A stretch of 64,000 nucleotides of DNA, from the NCBI RefSeq assembly GCF_002699985.1, contig NZ_LKBT01000067.1:211744-275743 (forward strand), read 5' to 3'. The notes under the pieces are model-generated. The model was not told where the DNA came from, searched no databases, and saw only the letters and a program-made list of their open reading frames with translations. The number at the start of each line of letters is the position of its first letter. Position 1 is the stretch's first letter. This DNA is from Pseudomonas sp. ICMP 561 (GTDB taxonomy: Bacteria; Pseudomonadota; Gammaproteobacteria; Pseudomonadales; Pseudomonadaceae). This document shows, piece by piece, positions 34,903-44,928 of this stretch. Made by a program: the position numbers and the translations under genes.

Positions 34903-35398
34903 TAACGGTTTCTCCGGTTTTTTTGCTCTTGAACATGTCCAGCGCCAGCATGATCGCACCAACAGTAATGGCGCTGTCAGCGATATTGAATGCCGGGAAG
35001 CCGTGCTCTTTCCAATGAACAAAAATGAAATCGATGACGTGACCGATAGCGACACGGTCGTACAAGTTGCCGAGCGCGCCGCCCAGTATCAATGCCAGAG
35101 CAATGGCCAGCCAGGTGTCATCACGCCCTAAACGTTTGAGCCAGACCACCAGCACCACACTGACCACGACGGCGATCAGGGCGAACAGCCAGCGCTGCCA
35201 GCCCGAGCTGTCGGCAAGGAAGCTGAACGCCGCGCCAGTGTTGTAAGCGAGCATCCAGCTGAAGTAGTCAGGGATGATCACGATTTGCTCGTACAACTCC
35301 AGGCGGTGCTCGAAGTAGTACTTGGTGGCCTGGTCAACGACCAGGACCAACAGGCTCAACCAGAGCCAGGCCAGACGTCCATAACCTGTATTAGGCAT
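34895..35398 (-). CDS. lspA: Prolipoprotein signal peptidase LspA
   Basis: 167 residues with four membrane helices and the two catalytic aspartates in NLYDRV and FNIADSAI, plus the YNTGAAFSFL motif. It cleaves lipoprotein signal peptides after diacylglyceryl modification (BamD and the Tri adaptor lipoproteins here would be substrates). It overlaps ileS by eight bases. Confidence 0.97.
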   Translation of the reverse strand: MPNTGYGRLAWLWLSLLVLVVDQATKYYFEHRLELYEQIVIIPDYFSWMLAYNTGAAFSFLADSSGWQRWLFALIAVVVSVVLVVWLKRLGRDDTWLAIALALILGGALGNLYDRVAIGHVIDFIFVHWKEHGFPAFNIADSAITVGAIMLALDMFKSKKTGETVND

Positions 35399-38222
35399 AG
35401 TGACGAACCTCGCCTGCGCCGCTGATATTGTCTACGCAACGGCCGCAGATTTCCGGGTGCTCAGGGTTCACACCCACGTCAGCACGGTGATGCCAGCAAC
35501 GGGCGCACTTGGCATGACCGGACTTGACCACCTTGAGCTTCAGACCCGCCACTTCGGTCACTACCGCATCGGCTGGAGCATCGAGCAATGGCGCGACGCT
35601 GGCCGTGGAGGTGATCAGCACAAAGCGCAGTTCGTTGCTCAGTTTCGACAGGTCCGCGACCAGTGCGTCTTCAGCATACAGAGTCACTTCGGCCTGCAGG
35701 TTGCCGCCAATCGCCTTGGCTGCACGCAGGTTTTCCATTTCCTTGTTGACTGCGACCTTCACCGCCATGATTCGCTCCCAGTAGGCGCGGTCCAGCTCGA
35801 AGTCAGCCGGCATCTCGCTCAGCCCCTGATACCAGGTGTTGAGCATGACCGATTCGTTACGCTCGCCCGGCAGGAACTGCCACAGCTCGTCGGCAGTGAA
35901 TGCCAGGATCGGCGCGATCCAGCGCACCAGCGCTTCGGAGATATGGAACAGCGCGGTCTGGCAGGAACGACGTGCAGTACTGTCAGCGGCCGTGGTGTAT
36001 TGGCGGTCCTTGATGATGTCCAGATAGAAACCACCCAACTCCTGCACGCAGAAGTTGTGGATCTTGGAATACACGTTCCAGAAACGGTATTCGCCGTAAT
36101 GCTCTTCCAGCTCGCGTTGCAGCAGCAAGGCACGGTCTACCGCCCAGCGATCCAGCGCCAGCATTTCTTCCGGCGGCAGGATATCGGTAGCCGGATTGAA
36201 ACCGCTCAGGTTAGAGAGCAGGAAGCGGGCAGTGTTGCGGATACGGCGGTAGGCATCAGCGCTGCGTTGCAGGATCTGATCGGAAACAGCCATTTCACCA
36301 GAGTAGTCGGTCGCCGATACCCACAGACGCATGATGTCTGCGCCCAGCGAATCGTTGACCTTCTGCGGTGCCACAACGTTGTTCAGCGACTTGGACATCT
36401 TGCGACCGTTTTCGTCGACGACGAAGCCGTGGGTCAGCAATTCGCGGTACGGCGCGTGGTCGTCCAGCATGCAGCCGGTCAACAGCGACGAATGGAACCA
36501 GCCGCGGTGTTGGTCGGAACCTTCAAGGTACAGGTCGGCGCGTGGACCGGTCTCATGACCCATCGGGTGTGAACCGCGCAGCACGTGCCAATGCGTAGTA
36601 CCGGAGTCGAACCAGACGTCCAGGGTGTCGGAAATCTTGTCGTACTTCGACGCTTCGTCACCCAGCAGCTCGGCGGCGTCCAGCTTGAACCAGGCTTCGA
36701 TACCTTCTTTCTCGACGCGTTGGGCGACTTCTTCCATCAACTCAACGGTACGCGGGTGAAGATCACCGCTTTCCTTGTGCAGGAAGAACGGGATCGGCAC
36801 GCCCCAGTTACGCTGACGCGAGATGCACCAGTCAGGACGGTTGGCGATCATCGAGTGCAGGCGCGCCTGACCCCATGCCGGAACGAACTGAGTGTCTTCG
36901 ATAGCCTTTACCGCGCGCTCACGCAGGGTGTCACCGGACTCAGGCTGTTTGTCCATGCCCACGAACCATTGCGCGGTAGCGCGATAGATCAGCGGCGACT
37001 TGTGACGCCAGCAATGCATGTAGCTGTGGGTGATGGTTTCGGTATCCATCAGGCTGCCGACTTCGGCCAGCTTGTCGATGATCGCCTGGTTAGCCTTGAA
37101 GATGAACTGGCCACCGAAGAACTCCAGCGACTCGACATAGACACCGTTGCTTTGCACCGGGCTGATGATGTCATCGTTGGTCAGACCATAACTTTTGCTG
37201 ATCACGAAGTCGTCGACGCCATAAGCAGGCGAGCAGTGAACGACGCCAGTGCCAGCGCCCAGCTCGACGTAATCAGCCAGATAGACTGGCGACAGGCGGT
37301 CGTAGAATGGGTGACGGAAGTTGATCAGTTCCAGCGCAGCACCGCTCGCAGTGGCGATAACCGAGCCTTCCAGTTTGTAGCGGGTCAGACAGCTTTCAAC
37401 CAGCTCGGAGGCCAGCACCAGCAGCCTGTCGCCAACATCAACCAGCGCGTATTCGAACTCGGGATGAACGTTCAGCGCCTGGTTGGCCGGAATGGTCCAC
37501 GGGGTGGTGGTCCAGATCACGATGGCAGCAGGTTTGCTCAACGCATTCAGACCGAATGCCTTGGCCAGCTTCTCTTCGTCAGCAATCGGGAACGCCACGT
37601 CGATGGTCGAGGATTTTTTGTCCTGATATTCGACTTCTGCTTCAGCCAGAGCCGAACCGCAGTCGAAGCACCAGTTCACGGGCTTGAGGCCCTTGAACAC
37701 GAAGCCACCTTTGACCATTTCCGCCAGCGCCCGGATTTCGCCGGCTTCGTTGGTGAAGTTCATGGTCAGGTAGGGATTGCTCCAGTCGCCCAGAACACCC
37801 AGGCGAATGAACTCGGACTTTTGCCCTTCAATCTGCTCGGAAGCATAAGCGCGGCACAGCTCGCGAGTCTTGTCCGCAGACAGGTTCTTGCCGTGAGTCA
37901 CTTCAACTTTGTGCTCGATCGGCAGACCGTGGCAGTCCCAACCCGGAACATAAGGCGCGTCGAAACCCGAAAGCGTTTTCGAGCGCAGGATCATGTCCTT
38001 GAGAATCTTGTTAACGGCGTGACCGATATGAATAGAGCCGTTGGCGTAAGGAGGACCGTCGTGCAGAACGAACTTCGGACGATCCTTGCCAATTTCGCGC
38101 AGCTTCTGGTACAGGCCAATGCTGTCCCAGCGCTGCAGAGTTTGCGGCTCGCGCTGGGGCAGGCCGGCCTTCATTGGGAAGGCGGTGTCCGGAAGGTTTA
38201 GCGTGGCTTTGTAGTCGGTCAT
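35391..38222 (-). CDS. ileS: Isoleucyl-tRNA synthetase IleS
   Basis: 943 residues. The class I signature HIGH is seen as GSIHIGHA and KMSKS as GRKMSKSLNN. The CP1 editing domain is in the middle, and a C-terminal zinc site CARCWHH...CGRC marks the bacterial type (IleS1, mupirocin-sensitive type). ATG 38222 (MTDYKATLNLP) is the family start; the frame extends to 38255. It lies 20 bases after ribF. Confidence 0.98.
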   Translation of the reverse strand: MTDYKATLNLPDTAFPMKAGLPQREPQTLQRWDSIGLYQKLREIGKDRPKFVLHDGPPYANGSIHIGHAVNKILKDMILRSKTLSGFDAPYVPGWDCHGLPIEHKVEVTHGKNLSADKTRELCRAYASEQIEGQKSEFIRLGVLGDWSNPYLTMNFTNEAGEIRALAEMVKGGFVFKGLKPVNWCFDCGSALAEAEVEYQDKKSSTIDVAFPIADEEKLAKAFGLNALSKPAAIVIWTTTPWTIPANQALNVHPEFEYALVDVGDRLLVLASELVESCLTRYKLEGSVIATASGAALELINFRHPFYDRLSPVYLADYVELGAGTGVVHCSPAYGVDDFVISKSYGLTNDDIISPVQSNGVYVESLEFFGGQFIFKANQAIIDKLAEVGSLMDTETITHSYMHCWRHKSPLIYRATAQWFVGMDKQPESGDTLRERAVKAIEDTQFVPAWGQARLHSMIANRPDWCISRQRNWGVPIPFFLHKESGDLHPRTVELMEEVAQRVEKEGIEAWFKLDAAELLGDEASKYDKISDTLDVWFDSGTTHWHVLRGSHPMGHETGPRADLYLEGSDQHRGWFHSSLLTGCMLDDHAPYRELLTHGFVVDENGRKMSKSLNNVVAPQKVNDSLGADIMRLWVSATDYSGEMAVSDQILQRSADAYRRIRNTARFLLSNLSGFNPATDILPPEEMLALDRWAVDRALLLQRELEEHYGEYRFWNVYSKIHNFCVQELGGFYLDIIKDRQYTTAADSTARRSCQTALFHISEALVRWIAPILAFTADELWQFLPGERNESVMLNTWYQGLSEMPADFELDRAYWERIMAVKVAVNKEMENLRAAKAIGGNLQAEVTLYAEDALVADLSKLSNELRFVLITSTASVAPLLDAPADAVVTEVAGLKLKVVKSGHAKCARCWHHRADVGVNPEHPEICGRCVDNISGAGEVRHYA

Positions 38223-38242
38223 TTCAGGCTCTTGATTAGCGG

Positions 38243-39169
38243 TTAGCCATGCCAATGGGCACGGGCGGCGGCGACGTCCGCATTGATTGCCGTCTTGAGC
38301 GCCTCCAGGGAGGCGAAACGCTGCTCATCACGCAGCTTATGGTGGAAAGCCACCGTCAAACGCCGGTCGTAAAGATCACCGGCAAAGTCCAGAAGATGTA
38401 CTTCAAGGTGGGCACTGCCATCACCTGCCACGGTCGGACGCACGCCAATATTGGCGACGCCCGGCCAGGTCTTGCCATCAATGCTTGCACTGACCAGATA
38501 AACCCCGGTCAGCGGCACACGACGCCGTTTGAGCTGCACGTTGGCGGTGGGAGTGCCCAACTGCCGAGCCAGCTTCTGGCCGTGCAGAATACGTCCGGTA
38601 ATCCGGAACGGTCGCCCGAGCATGCGCTCGGCCAGAGCGAAATCCGCCACGGCCAGGGCATTACGCACTTTGGTACTGCTGACGCGAACGCCATCGATTT
38701 CGACGGTCTGCGCCGCCTCAACCGTAAAACCACGGGCATCGCCCGCTTGTTGCAGGAAGTCGAAGTCTCCCATTCGGTCGCAACCGAAACGGAAATCATC
38801 GCCTACCTCAAGATGTTGTATGCCGAGCCCGTCGATCAATATCGTATCGACGAATTCTGCCGCGCTGAGCTTGCTAAAGCGCTGGTTGAACGCCAGACAC
38901 AACACCCGATCAACGCCCTCGGCCTCCAGCAGCTCCAGCTTGTCACGCAAGCGTGCGAGACGGGCCGGAGCAGTAGCAGGAGCAAAGAACTCACGCGGCT
39001 GCGGCTCGAAAATCACCACACAGCTGGGCACTCCCAACTCGACCGCACGTTCACGCAAGCGAGCCAGGATAGCCTGGTGGCCCCGGTGAACACCGTCAAA
39101 GTTGCCAATGGTGGCGACGCAGCCCCGATGCTGGGGGCGCAGATTATGGAGGCCTCGAACCAGCTGCAT
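38243..39169 (-). CDS. ribF: Bifunctional riboflavin kinase / FAD synthetase RibF
   Basis: 308 residues. The N-terminal nucleotidyltransferase domain has IGNFDGVHRGHQ, and the C-terminal riboflavin kinase domain has GTPTANVQLKRR and GVANIGVRPTV. It makes FMN and then FAD. ATG 39169 (MQLVRGLHNL) matches the family start. It is the first gene of the conserved ribF-ileS-lspA-fkpB-ispH operon; murJ lies upstream in the same direction, 130 bases away. Confidence 0.96.
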   Translation of the reverse strand: MQLVRGLHNLRPQHRGCVATIGNFDGVHRGHQAILARLRERAVELGVPSCVVIFEPQPREFFAPATAPARLARLRDKLELLEAEGVDRVLCLAFNQRFSKLSAAEFVDTILIDGLGIQHLEVGDDFRFGCDRMGDFDFLQQAGDARGFTVEAAQTVEIDGVRVSSTKVRNALAVADFALAERMLGRPFRITGRILHGQKLARQLGTPTANVQLKRRRVPLTGVYLVSASIDGKTWPGVANIGVRPTVAGDGSAHLEVHLLDFAGDLYDRRLTVAFHHKLRDEQRFASLEALKTAINADVAAARAHWHG

Positions 39170-39301
39170 AACGCACTTCTTGCTCATAAAGTGGCCGATT
39201 ATAACCACACACAGCCCCGGACGACAGGAACACGCCAAGGCAAAACAATAGTCATCGCTCCACGACGGGAAAAACCGACGACTACCCGTTACAACTATTG
39301 C

Positions 39302-40840
39302 TTACAGTACTGCGCTGCGGGCGAAATCCTTGAGGCGAAAACCCAACAGCAACAGGGTCGCGAAATAAGCCACAACCCCAGCCGCCACCAGCCCGCCGAG
39401 ACGAATGAAGCGCTCAAGCATCTGCCCGTCGCTCCAGGCCGGCATCACATGCATCAGACCGAGCAGCACGCCAGACATCACCCCAACCGCCAGACACAGC
39501 TTGAAGAGAAACTTTGTCCACCCCGGCTGCGGCTGAAACAGATCCTGCTTGCGCAATTGCCAGAACAACAGCATCGCGTTGATGCAAGCGCCAACGCTGA
39601 TCGCCAGGGCCAGACCGGCATGCTGCAGCGGTACGATAAAAACCAGGTTAAGCAGTTGAGTGACAATAAGGGTGAAAATCGCGATTTTCACCGGGGTGCG
39701 AATATTTTGTTGGGCGTAAAACCCCGGTGCGAGCACTTTAATCACAATAATGCCCAGCAAACCCACCGAGTAAGCGATGAGCGCCCGCTGGGTCATGGCT
39801 GCATCAACCGCGTCGAATTTACCGTATTGAAACAGGGAAACGGTCAACGGCTCAGCCAGAATCCCCAGCGCGAGCGTGCACGGCAGGACCAGCACAAAAC
39901 ACAGGCGCAGCCCCCAGTCAAGAATCCGCGAATATTCCTGACGATCTTTGCTGGCATAGGTTTTCGACAGGATCGGCAGAAGAATCGTACCCAGCGCCAC
40001 ACCCAGCACACCGGACGGCAACTCCATCAAACGGTCGGCGTAGTACATCCAGGAGACTGAACCGGCGACAAGGAACGAGGCAAATATCGTATTGATAATC
40101 AGAGAAATCTGACTGACCGAGACGCCAAGGATGGCAGGCAGCATCTGCTTCATTACCCGCCACACGCCAGTGTCATGCAGATTCAGACGCGGCAGTACCA
40201 GCATGCCGATCTTTTTCAGGTGCGGCAGTTGATAGAGCAGCTGCAACAGGCCGCCGACCAGAACCGCCCAGCCCAGCGCCATTACGGGCGGGTCAAAATA
40301 AGGCGTGAGGAACAGAGCGAAGAAAATCATGCTGACGTTCAGTAGCGTTGGCACAAACGCCGGGACCGAAAAGCGGTTCCAGGTATTGAGAATCGCGCCC
40401 GCCAGCGACGACAGGGAAATCAGCAATATATAAGGAAAGGTCACGCGCAACAGATCAGTGGTCAGCGCGAATTTTTCCGGCGTATCGACAAAACCTGGTG
40501 CAGTGGCCCAAATCACCCAAGGCGCAGCGATAATCCCCAGCAGCGTGACCAACGCCAGGACCAGCGTCAGGAGCCCGGTGACATAGGCGACAAACGTGCG
40601 AGTCGCCTCCTCGCCTTGCTGGCTTTTATATTCCGCCAGAATCGGCACGAAGGCCTGAGAGAACGCACCTTCAGCGAAAATCCGGCGCAGCAGATTCGGC
40701 AATTTGAAAGCAATAAAGAAGGCATCCGTCGCCATTCCCGCGCCAAATGTGCGCGCAATAATAGTGTCTCGAACGAAGCCCAACACCCGGGAAAGCATGG
40801 TGATAGAGCTGACGGCAGCCAACGATTTGAGTAGGTTCAT
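39302..40840 (-). CDS. murJ: Lipid II flippase MurJ
   Basis: 512 residues, about 14 membrane helices. The N-terminus MNLLKSLAAVSSITMLSRVLGFVRD with following GAGMATDAFFIAFKLPN is characteristic of MurJ (MviN), including the essential arginines of the central cavity. It flips lipid II across the inner membrane for peptidoglycan synthesis. ATG 40840 is chosen from the family N-terminus; the frame extends to 41017. It is divergent from rpsT. Confidence 0.96.
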   Translation of the reverse strand: MNLLKSLAAVSSITMLSRVLGFVRDTIIARTFGAGMATDAFFIAFKLPNLLRRIFAEGAFSQAFVPILAEYKSQQGEEATRTFVAYVTGLLTLVLALVTLLGIIAAPWVIWATAPGFVDTPEKFALTTDLLRVTFPYILLISLSSLAGAILNTWNRFSVPAFVPTLLNVSMIFFALFLTPYFDPPVMALGWAVLVGGLLQLLYQLPHLKKIGMLVLPRLNLHDTGVWRVMKQMLPAILGVSVSQISLIINTIFASFLVAGSVSWMYYADRLMELPSGVLGVALGTILLPILSKTYASKDRQEYSRILDWGLRLCFVLVLPCTLALGILAEPLTVSLFQYGKFDAVDAAMTQRALIAYSVGLLGIIVIKVLAPGFYAQQNIRTPVKIAIFTLIVTQLLNLVFIVPLQHAGLALAISVGACINAMLLFWQLRKQDLFQPQPGWTKFLFKLCLAVGVMSGVLLGLMHVMPAWSDGQMLERFIRLGGLVAAGVVAYFATLLLLGFRLKDFARSAVL

Positions 40841-41010
40841 TGAAGAATTTAGCGCCTTGGCTAAAGGACCAGGCGATAAACCTGTCCATTTATGCGATAC
40901 TCCGCGCCGCAAAAGCACAGAGGCAAAGCCGGCGAGTTTACAGGTCGCGCACCGGAAATAAATATCCCGGTCGAACATAGCGACCACTCGGCGGAACCGA
41001 TCACCACCCC

Positions 41011-41039
41011 TTGACAATCAATCCAGTCATCGGCATGAT
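41011..41039 (+). promoter_or_regulatory. Sigma-70 promoter of rpsT
   Basis: TTGACA, 17 bases, CATGAT, ending 53 bases before the rpsT GTG start. Confidence 0.6.
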
Positions 41040-41092
41040 TCGCGGCCTATTTTGTAAGCTATTCCCTAAAAAGTCTTTCGAGGAGCTCGACG

Positions 41093-41371
41093 GTGGCCAA
41101 CACACCTTCCGCCAAAAAACGTGCAAAACAGGCTGAGAAGCGTCGCAGCCACAACGCCAGCCTGCGTTCCATGGTTCGTACCTACATCAAGAATGTAGTT
41201 AAAGCCATCGACGCAAAAGACGCTGAAAAAGCACAAGCTGCTTATGTTCTGGCCGTGCCAGTTATCGACCGTATGGCCGATAAAGGCATCATCCACAAGA
41301 ACAAAGCTGCTCGTCATAAAAGCCGCCTGAACGGTCACATCAAAGACCTGAGCGTTGCTGCTGCAGCCTAA
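41093..41371 (+). CDS. rpsT: Ribosomal protein S20
   Basis: 92 residues, highly basic, begins ANTPSAKKRAKQAEKRRSHN, a textbook S20 N-terminus. The start is GTG at 41093 with GAGGAG about 8 bases upstream; non-ATG starts are common for rpsT and take part in its autoregulation in E. coli. It binds 16S rRNA early in 30S assembly. A terminator follows. Confidence 0.98.
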   Translation: MANTPSAKKRAKQAEKRRSHNASLRSMVRTYIKNVVKAIDAKDAEKAQAAYVLAVPVIDRMADKGIIHKNKAARHKSRLNGHIKDLSVAAAA

Positions 41372-41390
41372 GCGATAAGCTTAAGCCGTA

Positions 41391-41420
41391 AAAAAAACCG
41401 ACCCAAGGGTCGGTTTTTTG
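41391..41420 (+). terminator. Terminator of rpsT
   Basis: AAAAACCGACCC-AAG-GGTCGGTTTTTT: stem of about 7 bp with T-run. Confidence 0.9.
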
Positions 41421-41488
41421 TTGCCTGCAATTTGTTGAATAATCGCACTTGCTCCTAACACTACACAGTCACGAGATAGACACAGGAC

Positions 41489-41581
41489 CTGTAGGAGCGC
41501 GCTTGCCCGCGATTAGATTCTATCAACCAATGAATGCATGGGCCGCTCTGACGCAATCGCGGGCAAGCGCGCTCCTACAAG
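41489..41581. repeat. REP inverted pair (class C)
   Basis: GTAGGAGCGCGCTTGCCCGCG arms as an inverted pair between rpsT and creA (tail to tail). Confidence 0.88.
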
Positions 41582-41621
41582 CCGCATGCCGACCAAGGAC
41601 AGCGCGGTGCCAGGAACAGCA

Positions 41622-42092
41622 TCACGGCGCGGGAGCAGGAGACCACGGCAGAATCGGAATCGCAGTCACCGCATTCTGCGGACTTCCTTCGATGATCCGG
41701 TCGCTGTACACCAGATAAACCAGCGCATTACGCTTTTTATCGAAGAAGCGCACAACCTGCATGGTTTTGAACACCAGGGAAGTGCGCTCTTTGAACACTT
41801 CATCCCCATCCTTCAACTCACCCTTGAAATGAATGGGGCCGACCTGACGACAAGCGATGGATGCCTCGGCGCGATCTTCGGCCAGACCCAGACCACCCTT
41901 CACCCCACCCGTCTTGGCGCGCGAAAGATAGCAAGTCACGCCATCGACCTTGGGATCATCAAAAGCCTCGACCACAATTCGATCATTCGGGCCAACGAGC
42001 TTGAACACCGTCGACACCTGACCAATCTCTTCCGCAGAAGCCAGCATCGGCAGCACCAGCAAAGCCCCGAGCAGTCCCTTCATTACGCGCAT
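41622..42092 (-). CDS. creA: CreA family periplasmic protein
   Basis: 156 residues. Signal peptide MRVMKGLLGALLVLPMLASA; the mature part matches the CreA family (IGQVSTVFKLVGPNDRIVVEAFDDPKVDGVTCYLSRAKTGG, then ASIACRQVGPI), with two conserved cysteines. Function is unknown; the name comes from its place in the E. coli cre locus. AAGGAA 7 bases before ATG 42092. Confidence 0.92.
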   Translation of the reverse strand: MRVMKGLLGALLVLPMLASAEEIGQVSTVFKLVGPNDRIVVEAFDDPKVDGVTCYLSRAKTGGVKGGLGLAEDRAEASIACRQVGPIHFKGELKDGDEVFKERTSLVFKTMQVVRFFDKKRNALVYLVYSDRIIEGSPQNAVTAIPILPWSPAPAP

Positions 42093-42132
42093 TACGTATT
42101 CCTTATCTTGAGATATCCGGCCAATTCACACT

Positions 42133-42210
42133 TGGTAGGAGCGAACTTGTTCGCGAGACGGCCTTCGCCACAACCATACAACTGCTCGCGAACAAGTTCG
42201 CTCCTACCGG
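42133..42210. repeat. REP inverted pair (class B)
   Basis: GGTAGGAGCGAACTTGTTCGC and its complement between proB and creA. Confidence 0.9.
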
Positions 42211-42248
42211 AATCCCGTTTCGCCAGAACGACGATGTATCAGCTGATT

Positions 42249-43370
42249 TCAAACCAGAATCAGATTATCCCGATGCACCAGCTCAGGCTCGGCCATATAG
42301 CCCAGCACACGCACGATTGCCTCTGACGACTGACCAATAATTTTCTGCGCCTCAAGGGCGCTGTAGTTACTCAGCCCACGCGCAACTTCGCGACCGTCAG
42401 GCGCAACGCACACAACCATCTCGCCACGACGGAAGCTGCCCTGGACCAGCTTGACACCAACAGGCAGCAGGCTTTTGTGATCCTTGCTCAGCGCAGCCAC
42501 GGCACCTTCATCCAGAACCAGAGTGCCGCGAGTCTGCAAGTGCCCCGCCAGCCACTGCTTGCGAGCTGCGAGCATTTCACGCTCAGGAGACAGCAGCGTC
42601 CCCAGACGCTCACCACCTTTAAGGCGCGCAAGCACGCGCTCAATGCGCCCACCGACAATCACCGTGTGAGCCCCCGAACGAGCCGCCAATCGTGCAGCAC
42701 GCAATTTGGTCTGCATGCCACCACGACCCAGCGCACCACCCGTACCGCCCGCAACAGCATCAAGGGCCGGATCATCAGCACGCGCTTCGTAGATCAACTG
42801 CGCTTCAGGATTGTTACGCGGATCGGCATCGAACATGCCGTCGCGATCCGTAAGGATCACCAGCAAGTCGGCCTCAACCAGGTTCGCCACCAACGCCGCC
42901 AGGGTATCGTTGTCGCCAAAGCGAATTTCGTCGGTCACGACAGTGTCGTTTTCATTGATGACCGGAACGACCCCCAGATCAACCAGGGTACGCAGCGTAC
43001 TGCGAGCATTCAGGTAGCGCTTGCGATCGGACAGGTCGTCATGAGTCAGCAGAATCTGCGCCGTATGGCGACCATGCTCGGCAAAGCTGGATTCCCACGC
43101 TTGAACCAGCCCCATCTGACCAATTGCAGCGGCAGCTTGCAGCTCATGCATGGCACTGGGTCGCGACGTCCAGCCCAAACGGCTCATACCGGCAGCCACA
43201 GCCCCGGAGGAAACCAGGACCAACTCAACGCCCGCCTCATGCAGCGCCACCATCTGCTCGACCCAAACACCCATCGCCGCACGATCCAGCCCCCTGCCAT
43301 CCGCAGTCAGCAAGGCACTGCCAATCTTTACGACCCAGCGTCGGGCACCTGTCACTTTGCTGCGCATCAT
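42249..43370 (-). CDS. proB: Glutamate 5-kinase ProB
   Basis: 373 residues. The amino-acid kinase domain (VVKIGSALLT, VLVSSGAVAAG, INENDTV, FGDNDTLAALVA) is followed by a C-terminal PUA domain (GTLVLDEGAVAAL onward). It phosphorylates glutamate as the first step of proline synthesis and is normally feedback-inhibited by proline. Two ATGs adjoin at the start (43370 and 43367). It is preceded by obgE with a hairpin terminator between. Confidence 0.97.
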   Translation of the reverse strand: MMRSKVTGARRWVVKIGSALLTADGRGLDRAAMGVWVEQMVALHEAGVELVLVSSGAVAAGMSRLGWTSRPSAMHELQAAAAIGQMGLVQAWESSFAEHGRHTAQILLTHDDLSDRKRYLNARSTLRTLVDLGVVPVINENDTVVTDEIRFGDNDTLAALVANLVEADLLVILTDRDGMFDADPRNNPEAQLIYEARADDPALDAVAGGTGGALGRGGMQTKLRAARLAARSGAHTVIVGGRIERVLARLKGGERLGTLLSPEREMLAARKQWLAGHLQTRGTLVLDEGAVAALSKDHKSLLPVGVKLVQGSFRRGEMVVCVAPDGREVARGLSNYSALEAQKIIGQSSEAIVRVLGYMAEPELVHRDNLILV

Positions 43371-43422
43371 CTTCCAACCTTAGCCAGAGAATTTTGGTAG
43401 ATACAAATTCAAGATATCAGAT

Positions 43423-43455
43423 ACAAAAACGCCGCTTATCTCTAAGCGGCGTCTA
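43423..43455 (-). terminator. Terminator between obgE and proB
   Basis: Minus strand: GACGCCGCTTA-GAGA-TAAGCGGCGTTTTTG, an 8-9 bp stem with T-run; it ends obgE transcripts, so proB likely has its own promoter in the short gap. Confidence 0.8.
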
Positions 43456-43470
43456 GTTTACTGCAGAGGA

Positions 43471-44694
43471 TCAGTCACGGACGTAAATGATTTCCGGACC
43501 GTCTTCATCATCCTCATCTTCTTCGTCCCAATCATCTTCACCGATGTCATGCACGCTCTTCACGCCGCTACGACGCAATGCACGCTTGTCATCCAGTGCC
43601 TGCAACTGAGCACGCGCCTCATCTTCGATGCGCTGATCCAGCTCCGCCAGCTCTTCAGCATAGCCGGGCTCTTCAGCAATGCGCTGAGCACGCTCTTCGA
43701 GATAACGCATGATGTCGCGGCTAAGCTGCTCGGTGCCTTCTTTGGCAATGGCCGAGATCACGTAGACAGGACCTGTCCACTCAAGACGATCAACGATCTC
43801 CTTGACGCGAGCTTCATGCTCCTCTTCGAGAATCTGGTCGCATTTGTTCAGCACCAGCCAGCGATCACGCTCAGCCAGAGAAGGACTGAACTTGACCAGC
43901 TCGTTAACGATGACTTCCGCAGCATCCGGAGCGCTGCTCTCATCCAGCGGGGCCATATCAACGAGGTGCAGCAACAAGCGAGTACGCGCCAGGTGCTTGA
44001 GGAAGCGAATGCCGAGGCCTGCACCACCGGAAGCGCCCTCGATCAGACCTGGAATGTCCGCAACCACAAAGCTCTTCCAGCGATCGACGCTGACCACACC
44101 CAGGTTTGGCACCAGGGTAGTGAACGGATAGTCAGCGACTTTCGGCTTGGCAGCAGACACAGAGCGAATGAAGGTACTTTTGCCAGCGTTCGGCAAACCC
44201 AACAGACCCACATCAGCCAATACTTTCAACTCAAGCTTGAGGTCACGCTGGTCGCCCGGCTTGCCCGGCGTAGTCTGACGTGGCGCACGGTTGGTACTGG
44301 ACTTGAATCGGGTGTTACCCAGACCGTGCCACCCACCCATTGCCACCAGCAAACGCTGACCAGCTTTAGTCAGGTCGCCGATGATCTCCTGGGTACTGGC
44401 GTCGATGACCGTAGTACCTACCGGCACACGCAACACCAACTCTTCACCCTTCTTGCCGGTGCAGTCAGCGCTGCCGCCGTTGGAACCGCGCTCAGCATCA
44501 AAGTGACGGGTGTAACGGTAGTCAACCAGGGTATTGAGGTTTTCGTCGGCGACCATGAAGATCGAGCCGCCATCACCACCATCACCGCCGTTAGGACCGC
44601 CGTTTTCGATGAATTTTTCGCGACGGAAGCTCATGCAACCGTTGCCACCGTCACCGGCCTTTACTCGAATGGATACTTCATCTACAAATTTCAT
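43471..44694 (-). CDS. obgE: GTPase ObgE/CgtA
   Basis: 407 residues. The glycine-rich Obg fold (GDGGNGCMSFRREKF, GGPNGGDGGDGGS) is followed by a GTPase domain with G1 GLPNAGKST, G3 DIPGL and G4 NKCD. The C-terminus is acidic (DDWDEEDEDDEDGPE). It is an essential GTPase in 50S assembly and the stringent response. ATG 44694 with GGGAGG upstream. Downstream of rplU-rpmA in the same direction, though a terminator follows rpmA. Confidence 0.97.
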   Translation of the reverse strand: MKFVDEVSIRVKAGDGGNGCMSFRREKFIENGGPNGGDGGDGGSIFMVADENLNTLVDYRYTRHFDAERGSNGGSADCTGKKGEELVLRVPVGTTVIDASTQEIIGDLTKAGQRLLVAMGGWHGLGNTRFKSSTNRAPRQTTPGKPGDQRDLKLELKVLADVGLLGLPNAGKSTFIRSVSAAKPKVADYPFTTLVPNLGVVSVDRWKSFVVADIPGLIEGASGGAGLGIRFLKHLARTRLLLHLVDMAPLDESSAPDAAEVIVNELVKFSPSLAERDRWLVLNKCDQILEEEHEARVKEIVDRLEWTGPVYVISAIAKEGTEQLSRDIMRYLEERAQRIAEEPGYAEELAELDQRIEDEARAQLQALDDKRALRRSGVKSVHDIGEDDWDEEDEDDEDGPEIIYVRD

Positions 44695-44883
44695 AACGCA
44701 CGCCTCCCGCCACAGGGACGAGCAGAACAACATAAATACATAAGACTCTTGCAAAAATGAGCGTTGCGATACCGATCAAAAACCAGTGACCTCACAGGTC
44801 AACATCACAACAGCCCGCACAAACAGTTTTGCAAGAGACTCACCAAAGCCTTTTAAAGCCTGTAGCCAACAACCTTCAAAAAC

Positions 44884-44914
44884 GAAAAAGCCCCGTCGCG
44901 AGACAGGGCTTTTC
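44884..44914 (-). terminator. Terminator after rpmA
   Basis: Minus strand: AAAAGCCCTGTC-TCGC-GACGGGGCTTTTT stem-loop with T-run, 15 bases after the rpmA stop. Confidence 0.88.
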
Positions 44915-44928
44915 CAGCTGCTGCATGA

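Noticed and set aside
38249..40060. 603-codon plus-strand frame, and similar long frames at 33424-34890 and 36585-38201
   Set aside because: Antisense to ribF/murJ, ispH/fkpB and ileS, all of which show conserved catalytic motifs on the minus strand.
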